Notes: a model not told the origin generated them from the sequence alone. DNA of 64,000 nucleotides from Chryseobacterium sp. BLS98 (GCF_001045445.1 NZ_LFNF01000002.1:1116001-1180000); one strand, 5' to 3'; numbered from the stretch's first letter, positions 16,416 to 25,838 are shown. Translations and numbers: made by a program.

Positions 16416-17168
16416 ATGAAAAAGCTCCTCATCTTAATCCCTTGTTTCTTGCTTTCAGAAGCAGGCGCACAGGAACTTCAGGCTGTTCCCTCCGAAAAAA
16501 TGAATATAATCAAGACGAATGTCACAGCCTATGCATTCAGAAATATCAACCTGTCTTACGAAAGAGCAATTAACCAATGGTTCTCTCTCAATATAGGTTT
16601 TGGAACTATGACGCAGGGAAAAGTACCCTTTATTAATGCCTTTTTAAAAGATGAAGATGAAAAAAGATTTCAGAATCTGAGGGTAAAAGCCACTAACTTC
16701 ACTATTGAGCCCAGATTTTACATCGGTAAAGGATACGGAAAAGGTTTTTATTTTGCACCTTATTACCGGTACTCCGACGTCTCTTCCAACAGCTTTGATT
16801 TTTATTATGATTATGACGCTATTGATGGAAACACATATCAGATACCGCTTAAAGGCCAGGGAAGCACAAGTGGAAACAGCGGCGGCCTGATGGTAGGCGT
16901 ACAATTCTTTCTTACTCGAAGCCAGAATCTGGTTTTGGATTTCTGGATTGCAGGCGCCCATTACGGAAGCGGAAAAGGCGACTTTACTATGACCAGCAAT
17001 TATACACTAACGCCGGAAATGCAGGCTCAACTTAAAAAAGAAATTGAAAACCTTGATATTCCCTTTGTAGATTACACAGTAGAAACCAATGCCAACGGGG
17101 CAAAAGTAAAAGTAGACGGGCCGTGGGCAGGCTTCAGAAGTGGATTATCTATTGGGTATAGATTTTAA
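16416..17168 (+). CDS. DUF3575-type outer membrane beta-barrel protein
   Basis: 250 aa from ATG 16416, which begins a signal peptide (MKKLLILIPCFLL, cleavage near GAQ); the open frame upstream of it adds only a non-conserved stretch. NIIKTNVTAYAFRNINLSYE and INQWFSLNIGFG match the DUF3575 opening strands, and the protein ends with a typical barrel terminus (GLSIGYRF, C-terminal Phe). Tyr-rich hairpins lie in the middle. It is predicted to sit in the outer membrane; function unknown. Confidence 0.8.
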   Translation: MKKLLILIPCFLLSEAGAQELQAVPSEKMNIIKTNVTAYAFRNINLSYERAINQWFSLNIGFGTMTQGKVPFINAFLKDEDEKRFQNLRVKATNFTIEPRFYIGKGYGKGFYFAPYYRYSDVSSNSFDFYYDYDAIDGNTYQIPLKGQGSTSGNSGGLMVGVQFFLTRSQNLVLDFWIAGAHYGSGKGDFTMTSNYTLTPEMQAQLKKEIENLDIPFVDYTVETNANGAKVKVDGPWAGFRSGLSIGYRF

Positions 17169-17189
17169 AAATCATATTTAAATATTATT

Positions 17190-17220
17190 AAACCGTTTCT
17201 TTTTCAGAGACGGTTTATTT
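17190..17220 (+). terminator. Terminator-like hairpin after the DUF3575 gene
   Basis: AAACCGT pairs with ACGGTTT around a TTCT/AGAG inner stem, followed by a T-rich tail. Confidence 0.65.
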
Positions 17221-17256
17221 ATTTGAATTTGTATATTTAGCCTCATATTTTTCAGC

Positions 17257-17790
17257 ATGAAACAAGCTTTATTCTATTTTGCCATCACTGCATGGGCTAT
17301 AACACTGATTATACATATTTCCACTTTTGCAGATATTAATCTCGCTCAATACGTTCCTATTTTCGTTCTTGGAATCGGAGTTTTTGCCGTTTGGATTCCA
17401 ACAGTATTCAAGCTTAAAAACAATAAAAACCTGCAGGAATATCAATCTTCTAATATCCTGAACAGGTTAAACCCTGTCGGATTTCAGAATATTCTTTTTA
17501 AAGACACCCCCTTTTGGCTGAAATGTCTTGCTATTGGTGGTTTTCTATATGGATTTATTAATTTTTTTCTCTTTATAAACGTTGGAGGCACTACCGGAAT
17601 TCAGGACGAACAATATGTGCTGCAAAATCACGGGCAGATCATCAAATTTTTAACAGAACAGGAATTCCATCATTATGAAGCCCTGGAAACGAGAGGCATA
17701 TCAGGACATTTACTGATCTTTTATGGCATTGCTGCCGCCGTGCTATACCCATTTAGCAGTCAGGAAAAAACTGAAGAAAAATTCGTTTAA
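17257..17790 (+). CDS. Hypothetical membrane protein, four segments
   Basis: 177 aa with four hydrophobic helices near residues 2-22, 30-50, 88-108 and 150-168, so an inner-membrane protein. No conserved motif or family recognised. It is a single gene between a terminator and the transporter gene, which begins 93 nt later. Confidence 0.65.
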   Translation: MKQALFYFAITAWAITLIIHISTFADINLAQYVPIFVLGIGVFAVWIPTVFKLKNNKNLQEYQSSNILNRLNPVGFQNILFKDTPFWLKCLAIGGFLYGFINFFLFINVGGTTGIQDEQYVLQNHGQIIKFLTEQEFHHYEALETRGISGHLLIFYGIAAAVLYPFSSQEKTEEKFV

Positions 17791-17883
17791 ACGATGACAA
17801 CAGCTCTTTATCAACTGTAAAATATTGGTGAAATTTGTATATTACCCTCATTAATTGGAGGATTATCCTGAAAAATAATAAAC

Positions 17884-19176
17884 ATGAACTCAACTTCCAT
17901 TACCACAGGCCAGAGAATCAAAGCCATTGTAGGCGGATCTATCGGAAATCTCGTTGAATGGTACGATTGGTATGCCTATGCCGCTTTTGCCATTTATTTT
18001 TCAAACTCATTCTTTCCTGATTCTGATATGAATGCCCAGCTGATGAATACAGCAGGTATCTTTGCCGTAGGCTTTTTGATGAGACCAATCGGAGGCTGGG
18101 TATTTGGAAGTATTGCCGATAAGATCGGAAGGAAAAAAGCGATGACGCTTTCTGTTTTGCTAATGTCTTTTGGATCGCTTCTTATTGCACTTACTCCAAC
18201 TTACAAGACTATAGGGATTTTAGCACCTGCCTTATTGCTCCTTGCAAGGTTATTACAAGGATTAAGTGTCGGTGGCGAATATGGTGTTTCTGCCACTTAT
18301 CTCAGTGAAATGGCCTCAGACAACCGCAGGGGATTCTATTCAAGCTTTCAGTATGTAACGCTGATAGGAGGACAACTGATCGCGTTAGGAATTCAATTGA
18401 TTCTGCAGAAACTGCTTTTAACGGAAACCCAGCTCGAGGAATGGGGATGGAGAATTCCTTTTGTGATCGGTGCATTACTTTCGGTAATTGCTTTGTATTT
18501 AAGAGCCAATCTCCATGAGACCGAAGCTTTTGAAAACAAAAAAGAGGTGAATGAAAAGAAAAAAGGAACAGTGACAGAGCTTCTGAAACACCCTAGAGCC
18601 TTGCTTACAGTAGTAGGGCTGACTTTAGGCGGAACCCTGGCATTTTACACCTATACCACTTACATGCAGAAGTTTTTAGTTAATACTGTTCATCTCACCA
18701 AAGAACATTCGACGCTGATATCTTTTGTCTCATTATTTATATTTGCCTGTCTGCAGCCTGCTTTCGGAGCACTTTCTGATAAAATCGGAAGAAGACCACT
18801 GCTTTTAGGTTTTGGTATCCTTGGTACACTGTTTACTGTACCTCTTCTCACCGCTTTAAGCACCACAACATCGATGTGGACTGCATTTTTCCTGATCATG
18901 GCCGCCCTGATTATTGTGAGCGGCTATACTTCTATTAATGCAGTGGTAAAAGCTGAACTTTTTCCTTCAGAGATCAGAGCTCTTGGAGTAGGACTTCCCT
19001 ATGCCCTTACAGTAGCTATTTTCGGAGGAACAGCCGAATATATTGCGCTTTGGTTCAAACAGTCCGGAACAGAGCCTTACTTCTACTGGTATATTACCGG
19101 ATGTATTTTGTTTTCCCTGATCGTTTACGCCGGAATGAAAGACACGAAGAAAACCTCAGCACTGGATAAAGATTAG
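17884..19176 (+). CDS. MFS transporter, metabolite:H+ symporter (MHS) family
   Basis: 430 aa, 12 predicted membrane helices. The MHS signature is clear: GNLVEWYDWYAYA at the N-terminus, the loop-2 motif GSIADKIGRKKAM (about 83-95) and its repeat GALSDKIGRRPLL in the second half, plus GLSVGGEYG in helix 5. Relatives include KgtP (2-oxoglutarate), ShiA and ProP, so the substrate is probably an organic acid or osmolyte. No catabolic genes lie beside it to narrow this down. A terminator follows at 19191. Confidence 0.9.
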   Translation: MNSTSITTGQRIKAIVGGSIGNLVEWYDWYAYAAFAIYFSNSFFPDSDMNAQLMNTAGIFAVGFLMRPIGGWVFGSIADKIGRKKAMTLSVLLMSFGSLLIALTPTYKTIGILAPALLLLARLLQGLSVGGEYGVSATYLSEMASDNRRGFYSSFQYVTLIGGQLIALGIQLILQKLLLTETQLEEWGWRIPFVIGALLSVIALYLRANLHETEAFENKKEVNEKKKGTVTELLKHPRALLTVVGLTLGGTLAFYTYTTYMQKFLVNTVHLTKEHSTLISFVSLFIFACLQPAFGALSDKIGRRPLLLGFGILGTLFTVPLLTALSTTTSMWTAFFLIMAALIIVSGYTSINAVVKAELFPSEIRALGVGLPYALTVAIFGGTAEYIALWFKQSGTEPYFYWYITGCILFSLIVYAGMKDTKKTSALDKD

Positions 19177-19190
19177 CAAACAAGCCTATA

Positions 19191-19230
19191 AAATTTGGCG
19201 CTGCAGATTCTTTGCGGCGCCAAATTTTAT
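19191..19230. terminator. Bidirectional terminator between convergent genes
   Basis: An 11-bp perfect stem, AAATTTGGCGC with GCGCCAAATTT, with T-rich flanks on both strands, between the MHS transporter gene (+) and the 70-aa gene (-). Confidence 0.88.
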
Positions 19231-19233
19231 ATT

Positions 19234-19446
19234 TTAATGGTAAGCCTTTTTAAATTTCTCCACCATACTATCCAGATTATGACGCTGGACATACACACTT
19301 TTTATTTCCTGGTATCTTGGTGACTTGTAAAAAACCTCATGGAAATCCATGCTTCCGTTCCCTACTTTCACTACTTTCTGTACGTCGATATTCAGTTTTT
19401 TTAGCTCGTCTTTAAAGACTTTAAATTCATCTTGTATATTGCTCAT
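19234..19446 (-). CDS. Small hypothetical protein, 70 aa
   Basis: A short charged helical protein (IQDEFKVFKDELKKLNID, then KVVKVGNGSMDFHEVFY, then MVEKFKKAY). No signal peptide or membrane segment. It sits right next to a strong bidirectional terminator, which supports it as a real transcript. Function unknown. Confidence 0.6.
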   Translation of the reverse strand: MSNIQDEFKVFKDELKKLNIDVQKVVKVGNGSMDFHEVFYKSPRYQEIKSVYVQRHNLDSMVEKFKKAYH

Positions 19447-19908
19447 TTATATTTTTGGATTTTAATTAAAAAAAATCAACTTTACACTTAGCCCCCTTAA
19501 GTTAAGCGGGGCACCCTCTAAATCTGTAATAAAAATAGTGAATTTTTCAATATAATAACAAGTGAAGTGCTATTTTTTTATTCAATTTAATGATTTTCTG
19601 TAGATTTTACATTTTTTCATGATTGTTAAATAATTTTAAGCCCATCACTTTTCATAGAAAAAATGTTTGAAAGTCCTGCCAATAAAGGAAAAAGTAATTG
19701 TTTTCAATAAACAATACCAATCTCATTGGGTAGATAGTTTTTTCCCGGAAATCTTATTAAAAATCATGTACAGACATGATTTGCAAATAAATTACAGAAA
19801 GTAATAAAATTAGAAATTTTCAAACAATTGCAAATATTTTAAAATATTCTGTAACATTTTAAAAAAGAAGATCTCTAAAAGATACATTCACCTTAAAAAT
19901 TTATAGAA
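19447..19908. other. Intergenic region, 462 nt
   Basis: AT-rich, between divergently transcribed genes. A weak hairpin (GCCCC / GGGGC) is at 19491-19512. No full TAnnTTTG promoter, RNA gene or repeat was recognised. Confidence 0.4.
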
Positions 19909-20760
19909 ATGAAAAAATACAGAATCTTCTTTATCCTAATGTTAGTTTTTGCTGCAGCATGCAATATATTCGGACAAACTAAGAATTATCCGTTTGAAGT
20001 AAAAAAATCAGGCAAAGGAAAACAATCCATTCTTTTCATTCCCGGATTCGCCTCTTCAGGGGAGGTCTGGAATGATGCGACAGCAAAATTTGAAAAAGAC
20101 TTCACATGTTATACGCTTACTATGGCGGGATTCGCAGGGGTAAAACCACAGCCTGATGCCAGTTTTAAAGGCTGGGAAAAAGAAATTGCAGCTTACATCA
20201 AAGATCAGAAAATTGAACACCCCATTATTATCGGGCACAGCATGGGAGGCGGACTGGCTATGGCACTGGCTGCAGACTACCCGGAGCTAATCTCAAAAAT
20301 AGCTGTTGTAGATACCCTTCCCTGTCTCGCTGCATTATCGGATCCAAACTTTAAAGCTAAAGAGAATAATGACTGTACTGCAACCGTAAATACATTAAAA
20401 GCCATGACAGATGAACAATTTAAACAAATGCAAGCCGGTACTATTCCCCGTCTTGTTGCTGATGCTTCTATGCAGGAAACAGTAATCGACTGGAGTATGA
20501 AATCGGACAGGACAACGTTCGCAAAAATGTACTGCGATTTCTCCAATACTGATCTCAGGGAAAAAATCCAGCACATACAGTGTCCTACCCTTGTGCTTCT
20601 GGAATCTTATTTTGTTAATTTTAAACCGGCTATTGAAAACCAATATAAAAATTTAAAAAACGCCGATATGAGATATGCTTCAAAAGGGCTCCATTTTATT
20701 ATGTACGACGATAAGGAATGGTATCTGGAACAGTTAAATAACTTCTTATCATCCAAATAA
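19909..20760 (+). CDS. Exported alpha/beta hydrolase, first gene of an ECF-sigma operon
   Basis: 283 aa. An N-terminal signal sequence either ends at FGQ (residue 23) or uses the AAAC as a lipobox. Motifs: ILFIPGFASSGEVW (oxyanion region), IGHSMGGGLAMALA (nucleophile Ser near 110), and a His in KGLHFIMYDD near the C-terminus. The stop TAA overlaps the ATG of the sigma factor gene by one base (TAATG), so translation is coupled. Such strict coupling of an exported hydrolase to an ECF sigma factor suggests it belongs to the same envelope response. Substrate unknown. Confidence 0.85.
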   Translation: MKKYRIFFILMLVFAAACNIFGQTKNYPFEVKKSGKGKQSILFIPGFASSGEVWNDATAKFEKDFTCYTLTMAGFAGVKPQPDASFKGWEKEIAAYIKDQKIEHPIIIGHSMGGGLAMALAADYPELISKIAVVDTLPCLAALSDPNFKAKENNDCTATVNTLKAMTDEQFKQMQAGTIPRLVADASMQETVIDWSMKSDRTTFAKMYCDFSNTDLREKIQHIQCPTLVLLESYFVNFKPAIENQYKNLKNADMRYASKGLHFIMYDDKEWYLEQLNNFLSSK

Positions 20761-21230
20761 TGGTATTTGAGGATATATACGAGCTATACTGGCAGAAGAT
20801 ATTCCGTTTATGTATGGGATATGTCAACAATTCCGAGCTCGCACAGGATCTTGCACAGGAAACATTTATCATTGTCTGGCAGCAGCTTCCGAAATTCAGG
20901 CATGAATCTGGTATCGGGACATGGATCTTTAGAATTGCTTCGAATAACTGTTTAAAGCAGATTGAAAAAGAGAAGAGATTCAGTAAAGCAGATCTGCCGG
21001 CCAATCTTGAAGAAAAAAAGCAGGAATCTCTGGAACCTCAGATACAGCTTCTTTACCAATTTATTTCGGAGTTGCCGGAGACGGACCGGATTATTATTTC
21101 CCTCGAGCTGGAAGAAGTAAAGCAGGCAGAAATTGCAGGTATCGTAGGCTTATCCGAATCGAACATACGGGTAAAGATCCACAGGATAAAAGAAAAATTA
21201 ACTAAAAGATTCAAAGAAAATGGCTACTAA
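20760..21230 (+). CDS. ECF-type RNA polymerase sigma factor
   Basis: 156 aa. Region 2: LYWQKIFRLCMGYVNN, then AQDLAQETFIIVWQQL and a FRIASNNCLKQI helix. Region 4: LPETDRIIISLELEEVKQAEIAGIVGLSESN (quoted in part: KQAEIAGIVGLSES) then VRVK-type IRVKIHRIKEKL. Its 3' end overlaps the following membrane protein gene by 11 nt, the usual arrangement for a sigma/anti-sigma pair, and its start overlaps the hydrolase stop. Regulon unknown. Confidence 0.93.
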   Translation: MVFEDIYELYWQKIFRLCMGYVNNSELAQDLAQETFIIVWQQLPKFRHESGIGTWIFRIASNNCLKQIEKEKRFSKADLPANLEEKKQESLEPQIQLLYQFISELPETDRIIISLELEEVKQAEIAGIVGLSESNIRVKIHRIKEKLTKRFKENGY

Positions 21231-21810
21231 TATAGATTTCAAAAATCTCTGGAAACAGCAAACTGCTGAGAAGCCCAGTATAGAAGAACTGCTTGGCAGA
21301 CTGAAAAAATTTAAGAATGAAAATATAAGAAAGCTGGTTGTCACCAATATTTTGCTAATCATAACCTGCGTATTCATCGGAATGATATGGTATCATTATC
21401 AGCCTCAGATGTTGACAACAAAAATCGGGATTGTATTGGTGATTGTAGCAATGGTTATTTTTTTAATTGCCTATAATCAACTGTTTATGAACTTTTACAG
21501 GCTTGACAACAACCTGACTAACAGTGAGTATCTGCAAAGTCTGTATCTGCTGAAAAACAAGCAAAAGTTCATGCAAACCACCATGCTGAACCTGTACTTC
21601 ATTCTTCTGTTCGCGGGAATCTGTCTTTATATGTATGAATATACATCAAGGATGAAATTCATTTATGCAGTAACAGCATATGTCGTTACTTTAGCATGGA
21701 TAGCCATTAACTGGTTTTATTTAAGGCCGAAAACTATCAAGAAGCAGCAGGCAAAAATTAACGGATTAATTGATAAATTTGAAGAAATAAACAATCAGTT
21801 AAAAGATTAA
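21220..21810 (+). CDS. Membrane protein, candidate anti-sigma factor
   Basis: 196 aa. A soluble N-terminus of about 38 residues (FKNLWKQQTAEKPSIEELLGRL) precedes four hydrophobic helices (about 39-60, 68-88, 125-143, 150-168) and a charged C-terminal helix. It shows no zinc HxxxCxxC motif of the classical ZAS anti-sigma domain. The 11-nt overlap with the sigma gene and the cytoplasmic N-terminus make a role as its partner or anti-sigma factor likely; this is inference from position. Confidence 0.6.
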   Translation: MATNIDFKNLWKQQTAEKPSIEELLGRLKKFKNENIRKLVVTNILLIITCVFIGMIWYHYQPQMLTTKIGIVLVIVAMVIFLIAYNQLFMNFYRLDNNLTNSEYLQSLYLLKNKQKFMQTTMLNLYFILLFAGICLYMYEYTSRMKFIYAVTAYVVTLAWIAINWFYLRPKTIKKQQAKINGLIDKFEEINNQLKD

Positions 21811-21817
21811 TTTACCA

Positions 21818-22429
21818 ATGAACGATAACAGCAGAAATCACTGGGAAAATGTATATGAAACCAAAACTCCGGACGAGGTAAGCTGGACGCAGGAAAAACC
21901 GGAAGTATCACTTGACCTCATCCGTTCCTTCGGATTGGGAAAAGAAGCCAGAATTATTGATATTGGCGGCGGAGACAGCAATCTGGTTGATTTTCTTCTT
22001 GAGGAAGAATACGAAAACATTACCGTTCTTGATATTTCTTCCAAAGCCCTGGAAAAAGCAAAGGAAAGATTGGGAGAAAAAGCTGATCAGGTGACATGGA
22101 TTCATTCAGACATTACGATGTTTGAACCTCCGGAAACTTACGATATCTGGCACGATCGGGCTGCTTTTCACTTTCTGACCCAGGAGGAACAGATTTCAAA
22201 ATACGTGAGTACAGCCGGGAAATGGGTAACAGGATTTATGATTCTGGGAACTTTTTCAAAAGACGGTCCGAAAAAATGCAGCGGACTGGATATTCAACAA
22301 TATGACGAAGCTGCATTGTCTGAAAAATTCAGATCAGATTTTACGAAAATCAAATGTTTTACTCAGGATCATACCACTCCTTTTGGAACGGTTCAGAATT
22401 TTGTTTTCTGCAGCTTTAAAAAGATATAG
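21818..22429 (+). CDS. Class I SAM-dependent methyltransferase
   Basis: 203 aa. Motif I is IIDIGGGDSNLVDFLL (about 47-62), motif II ITVLDISSKALEKAKERL (68-86), and the post-II acidic residue lies in WIHSDITMF. WHDRAAFHFLT (about 110-120) resembles thiopurine/tellurite-type small-molecule methyltransferases. It starts 7 nt after the membrane protein gene, so it is the last gene of the hydrolase/sigma operon. Substrate unknown. Terminator at 22461. Confidence 0.88.
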   Translation: MNDNSRNHWENVYETKTPDEVSWTQEKPEVSLDLIRSFGLGKEARIIDIGGGDSNLVDFLLEEEYENITVLDISSKALEKAKERLGEKADQVTWIHSDITMFEPPETYDIWHDRAAFHFLTQEEQISKYVSTAGKWVTGFMILGTFSKDGPKKCSGLDIQQYDEAALSEKFRSDFTKIKCFTQDHTTPFGTVQNFVFCSFKKI

Positions 22430-22460
22430 CCAAACGAATCCGAAACAGTTATAATAAAAA

Positions 22461-22489
22461 AGAGCTTCATTCCAAAGCTCTCTTTTTAT
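22461..22489. terminator. Terminator between convergent genes
   Basis: A 7-bp stem, AGAGCTT with AAGCTCT, followed by TCTTTTTATT on + and preceded by an A-run that gives a T-run on -. It serves the methyltransferase and the ABC transporter genes. Confidence 0.85.
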
Positions 22490-22505
22490 TTATATTGTTT
22501 TATTT

Positions 22506-24257
22506 CTATTTCTCTTCCTCCATCTCCACTTCATGCCTCAGCTGCGCTTTGTAAAGCGTTGAGTAATAACCGTTCTTGTCAAGAAGCTCAAGATGTTTTC
22601 CTTCTTCTACGATTTTACCATGTTCCATTACAATAATTTTATCCGCTTTTTCAATGGTTGAAAGCCTGTGGGCAATGATAATAGATGTTCTGTTTTTGGT
22701 AATTTTTTCTGTCGCTCTCTGGATCAGTTTTTCACTTTCGTGGTCTATAGAAGAAGTAGCTTCGTCCAGAATCAGGATTTTAGGGTCTGATAAATAAGCT
22801 CTCAGGAAAGATAACAGCTGCCTCTGGCCTAAAGAAATAGAAGAACCTCTTTCACTTACCACAAAATCATAGCCTCCCGGAAGCTGCTCGATAAACTGGT
22901 CTACTTCAATTTCTTTTGCTCCGGCCTTTATTTTCTCCAGGGTAATGCTTTCGTCCCCAAAGGCAAGGTTTTCAAAAATACTGCCGTGGAAAAGGAATAC
23001 ATCCTGCAGAACAACCCCGATATGGCTTCTCAGATTATAAAGTTCGTAATCCTTGAGATCTACATCATCAATCCTGATGTTCCCGGAATTAATATCATAA
23101 AGTCTCGTGATAAGGCTGATAATCGTAGATTTTCCAGCTCCGGTTGCGCCTACGATGGCTACCGTTTCTCCCGGATTTACTTTAAAATCGATTCCCTTCA
23201 ATACCTCCTGCTTCTCATCGTAAGCAAAATGCACTTTTTCGAATTCAATTTTACCGTCAAAGTGATCTTTCTTTACCGTTCCCGTATTGGGCATCGCATA
23301 ATCTTCATCCATTACCCCCAATACTCTTTCCGCTCCTACAATTCCCCTCTGGATATTGTTGAAACGGTCTGCAATCTGCCTTAGCGGACGGATCAGCATG
23401 GAAATATACTGGATAAATGCAATAACAACACCGGCACTGATGGTAATATAACCTCCATAAAACAGGATAAACCCAATAAATAAGGAAGAAATAAGCTCTA
23501 CAACAGGAAAGAATAAAGAAAAAATGAAAACCGTTCTCAGCAAAGCGCTTTTCAGGGTAATATTAATATCATCAAACTTTTTAAATTCAGCTTCCTGCCT
23601 GTTGAATACCTGGATAATCGACATTCCGGCCAAACGTTCCTGGACAAAAGAGTTCTGATTAGCCGTCCATGTTCTTTCATCTCCGAAAGCTTTTTTCAGC
23701 CTTTTCTGGAAAAATCTGGTAATGACTACCATTAAAGGCAGGATAGCAAGCGTAATATAACTTAAATGCACGTTCGTGCTGAACATCATGACCAAAACAA
23801 AGGCAATTCTCAGGATATCCCCGAACACCATAAGGAAACCGTCAGTATAAACGGTAGCAATGGTCTCCACATCTCCCACAGCCCGAGTGACAAGCTGCCC
23901 GATGGGAGTTTTGTCGAAAAATGAAGTCCTGAAATAGATCAGCTTGGCATAAAGTCTCTCCCTGATATCCCTGATAACATTCTGTGAAATATAGTTTGAG
24001 AAATAAACCAGGAAAAAGTTTAAAACAGTTTCTGCAAAAACCAAACCTACCAGCATGTAGATATGCTTCATCATCAACGCTTTATCCTTCAGCTTGGTGA
24101 TATCATTATCCACTACCTCCATGGTAAGATAAGGTCTGTAGGTAGAAACTACGGACAGTAATACGGAAATAATCAAAGTAAGGATGAACCAGGACCGGAA
24201 TTTCATTCCTATAAAGAACAGCCTCTTAACAATTCCCCAAGTATCTTGTTTTTTCAT
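22506..24257 (-). CDS. ABC exporter, fused membrane and ATPase domains (MsbA/MdlB-like)
   Basis: 583 aa half-transporter. Residues about 15-310 hold six membrane helices of the type-I exporter fold. The nucleotide-binding domain has Walker A GATGAGKST (near 371), a Q-loop (VVLQDVFLF), the signature SLGQRQ (near 476, with the usual SGGQ reading SLGQ), Walker B ILILDEATSS and the H-loop IIAHRLST. It works as a dimer at the inner membrane; the cargo could be lipid, peptide or drug. No partner half-transporter is adjacent, so a homodimer is likely. Confidence 0.92.
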   Translation of the reverse strand: MKKQDTWGIVKRLFFIGMKFRSWFILTLIISVLLSVVSTYRPYLTMEVVDNDITKLKDKALMMKHIYMLVGLVFAETVLNFFLVYFSNYISQNVIRDIRERLYAKLIYFRTSFFDKTPIGQLVTRAVGDVETIATVYTDGFLMVFGDILRIAFVLVMMFSTNVHLSYITLAILPLMVVITRFFQKRLKKAFGDERTWTANQNSFVQERLAGMSIIQVFNRQEAEFKKFDDINITLKSALLRTVFIFSLFFPVVELISSLFIGFILFYGGYITISAGVVIAFIQYISMLIRPLRQIADRFNNIQRGIVGAERVLGVMDEDYAMPNTGTVKKDHFDGKIEFEKVHFAYDEKQEVLKGIDFKVNPGETVAIVGATGAGKSTIISLITRLYDINSGNIRIDDVDLKDYELYNLRSHIGVVLQDVFLFHGSIFENLAFGDESITLEKIKAGAKEIEVDQFIEQLPGGYDFVVSERGSSISLGQRQLLSFLRAYLSDPKILILDEATSSIDHESEKLIQRATEKITKNRTSIIIAHRLSTIEKADKIIVMEHGKIVEEGKHLELLDKNGYYSTLYKAQLRHEVEMEEEK

Positions 24258-24476
24258 TGTACGATTTGAAGAAAGAATTTTAAATTCTATGCAAAAATAA
24301 GACTTTAAAATTTGACAGCCTTTACAAGTTGATCAAATCGTCATAGAAAATTTCAGATAAGGATCATTTACAGTATGAATGAATTAAACCCAATTCTATT
24401 CATTTAAAATACTTTTAAATTGCTTTTCCTGAGGCTTTATAATTTTTGGCTGGAAAAACCAATATCCCTATTGTAA

Positions 24477-24505
24477 CTGGTGGCTGAGGCTCTCGAAGCC
24501 ACCAG
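24477..24505. repeat. REP-like palindrome
   Basis: A 9-bp perfect stem, CTGGTGGCT with AGCCACCAG, around an 11-nt loop (GAGGCTCTCGA). It resembles the widespread GGCTTCGA...CTCAGCC palindromic repeat found in intergenic DNA of many bacteria (established pattern, from memory). No T-tract, so less likely to be a terminator of the gene ending at 24512. The rest of the 24258-24511 gap is featureless. Confidence 0.55.
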
Positions 24506-24511
24506 CCTATA

Positions 24512-24853
24512 CTATAAATCCTTATCTCCTATTTTTTCAATTTCCAGGGAAGGCTTATTGATGTTTTCTTTTACAAATTTCTTTTCGAGAAGCTTATAAA
24601 CTCCATACACGGCTGCAATTGAAATGATCCAGCTGACAATACTGATCGGGGAAAAGCCTGTATAGTTCATATTATCTACAGCATCTGGGTCTGTAAGACC
24701 TTTATAAATTCCATAAGAAAAACCAAAGACCAGCTGAGTTCCAAGATATATCCCGATTGCCAGAAGCCCATAATGCCATTTTGTTTTCCCAAATCTTTCT
24801 GCCAGCTGTGCATAGTATCTGTAGGCTCCGATAAGAATAAAAATTGATAACAT
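24512..24853 (-). CDS. Small hypothetical membrane protein
   Basis: 113 aa with three hydrophobic segments (about 1-12, 26-50 and 70-88) and a charged C-terminal tail (KKFVKENINKPSLEIEK). RYYAQLAERFGKTKWHYG links the first two helices, a pattern seen in small uncharacterised flavobacterial inner-membrane proteins. Function unknown; single gene. Confidence 0.7.
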   Translation of the reverse strand: MLSIFILIGAYRYYAQLAERFGKTKWHYGLLAIGIYLGTQLVFGFSYGIYKGLTDPDAVDNMNYTGFSPISIVSWIISIAAVYGVYKLLEKKFVKENINKPSLEIEKIGDKDL

Positions 24854-25010
24854 AATTTGTGTTTTGTATATTTAACATTTTCAGGCTATCCTGTCTTATG
24901 AAAATAATGCAATATTTTCACGGAATAGCCAATCAATTGCTAAAATACCTTTTTTTTCAATGCTGTAAAACAAAAGAACATCCGTAAAATCACGGAAATT
25001 TTATGACGGG

Positions 25011-25745
25011 CTAAAATTCATATCCTACATCTACAAGGAACAGTCCATGTCCCGGAGCTGAAGTTCCGGCAGCATTCCGGTTTTTATCTTCAATAATTTT
25101 ACGCAGGTCTTCAGGCTTTATTTTACCGCTTCCAATTTCCACCATCGTTCCCACGATAGCACGGACCATATTTCTGAGAAAACGATTCGCTGAAACCGTA
25201 AATTTAAGTTCAGTTCCCTCCTGTTCCCATTCTGCTTTGTATATTTTACAGATATTGGTTTTATTGTCGGTTTTTAATTTGGCAAAGCTCGTAAAATCCT
25301 CATATTCAAATAAAATTTTACAGGCTTCATTCATTCTGTGGATATCCAGCGGTCTTTTCCAGTGCTGCCATGCCGATTCCTGAGTGAAAGGATTTTTCGC
25401 CAGGGAAATATAATATTCATACGTTCTGTAGGTGGCATCAAAACGGGCGTGAAAATCATCTTTTACCTGAAAGACTCTTTTTACAGCAATATCGGGAGGT
25501 AAAAAGCTGTTTAGTTTGTACGGCAGATTCATCTTATCCACAGCCTGTTCCGTATCGAAATGGGCAAAGATTTTTTTAGCATGAACGCCCGTATCCGTTC
25601 TTCCGGCCCCTGTGGTTTTAATCTCTTCCCTCAAAATGGTTGAAAGTGCTTTTTCCAGCTCCTCCTGTACGGAAATAGCATCCGGCTGTATCTGGTAACC
25701 GAAATAATTTTTCCCGTTGTAAGAAAATTCAATAAAGTATCTCAA
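25011..25745 (-). CDS. truA: tRNA pseudouridine(38-40) synthase TruA
   Basis: 244 aa starting at TTG 25745, where homology begins (RYFIEFSYNGKNYFGYQ). The frame is open further upstream, but that stretch runs into the divergent lpxK gene and is not TruA-like, and no ATG lies near. GRTDTGVHA holds the catalytic Asp51. DFHARFDATYRTYEY and NRFLRNMVRAIVG are typical for the family. It isomerises uridines 38-40 in the tRNA anticodon arm. Probably monocistronic. Confidence 0.93.
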   Translation of the reverse strand: MRYFIEFSYNGKNYFGYQIQPDAISVQEELEKALSTILREEIKTTGAGRTDTGVHAKKIFAHFDTEQAVDKMNLPYKLNSFLPPDIAVKRVFQVKDDFHARFDATYRTYEYYISLAKNPFTQESAWQHWKRPLDIHRMNEACKILFEYEDFTSFAKLKTDNKTNICKIYKAEWEQEGTELKFTVSANRFLRNMVRAIVGTMVEIGSGKIKPEDLRKIIEDKNRNAAGTSAPGHGLFLVDVGYEF

Positions 25746-25838
25746 TGTAGTATAATAACTCAACAAAAATACTTTAATTTCATGAAATATTTGTTGAAAA
25801 GTCTTTGAGAATATTACACCAATCCATACGAAAATTCC

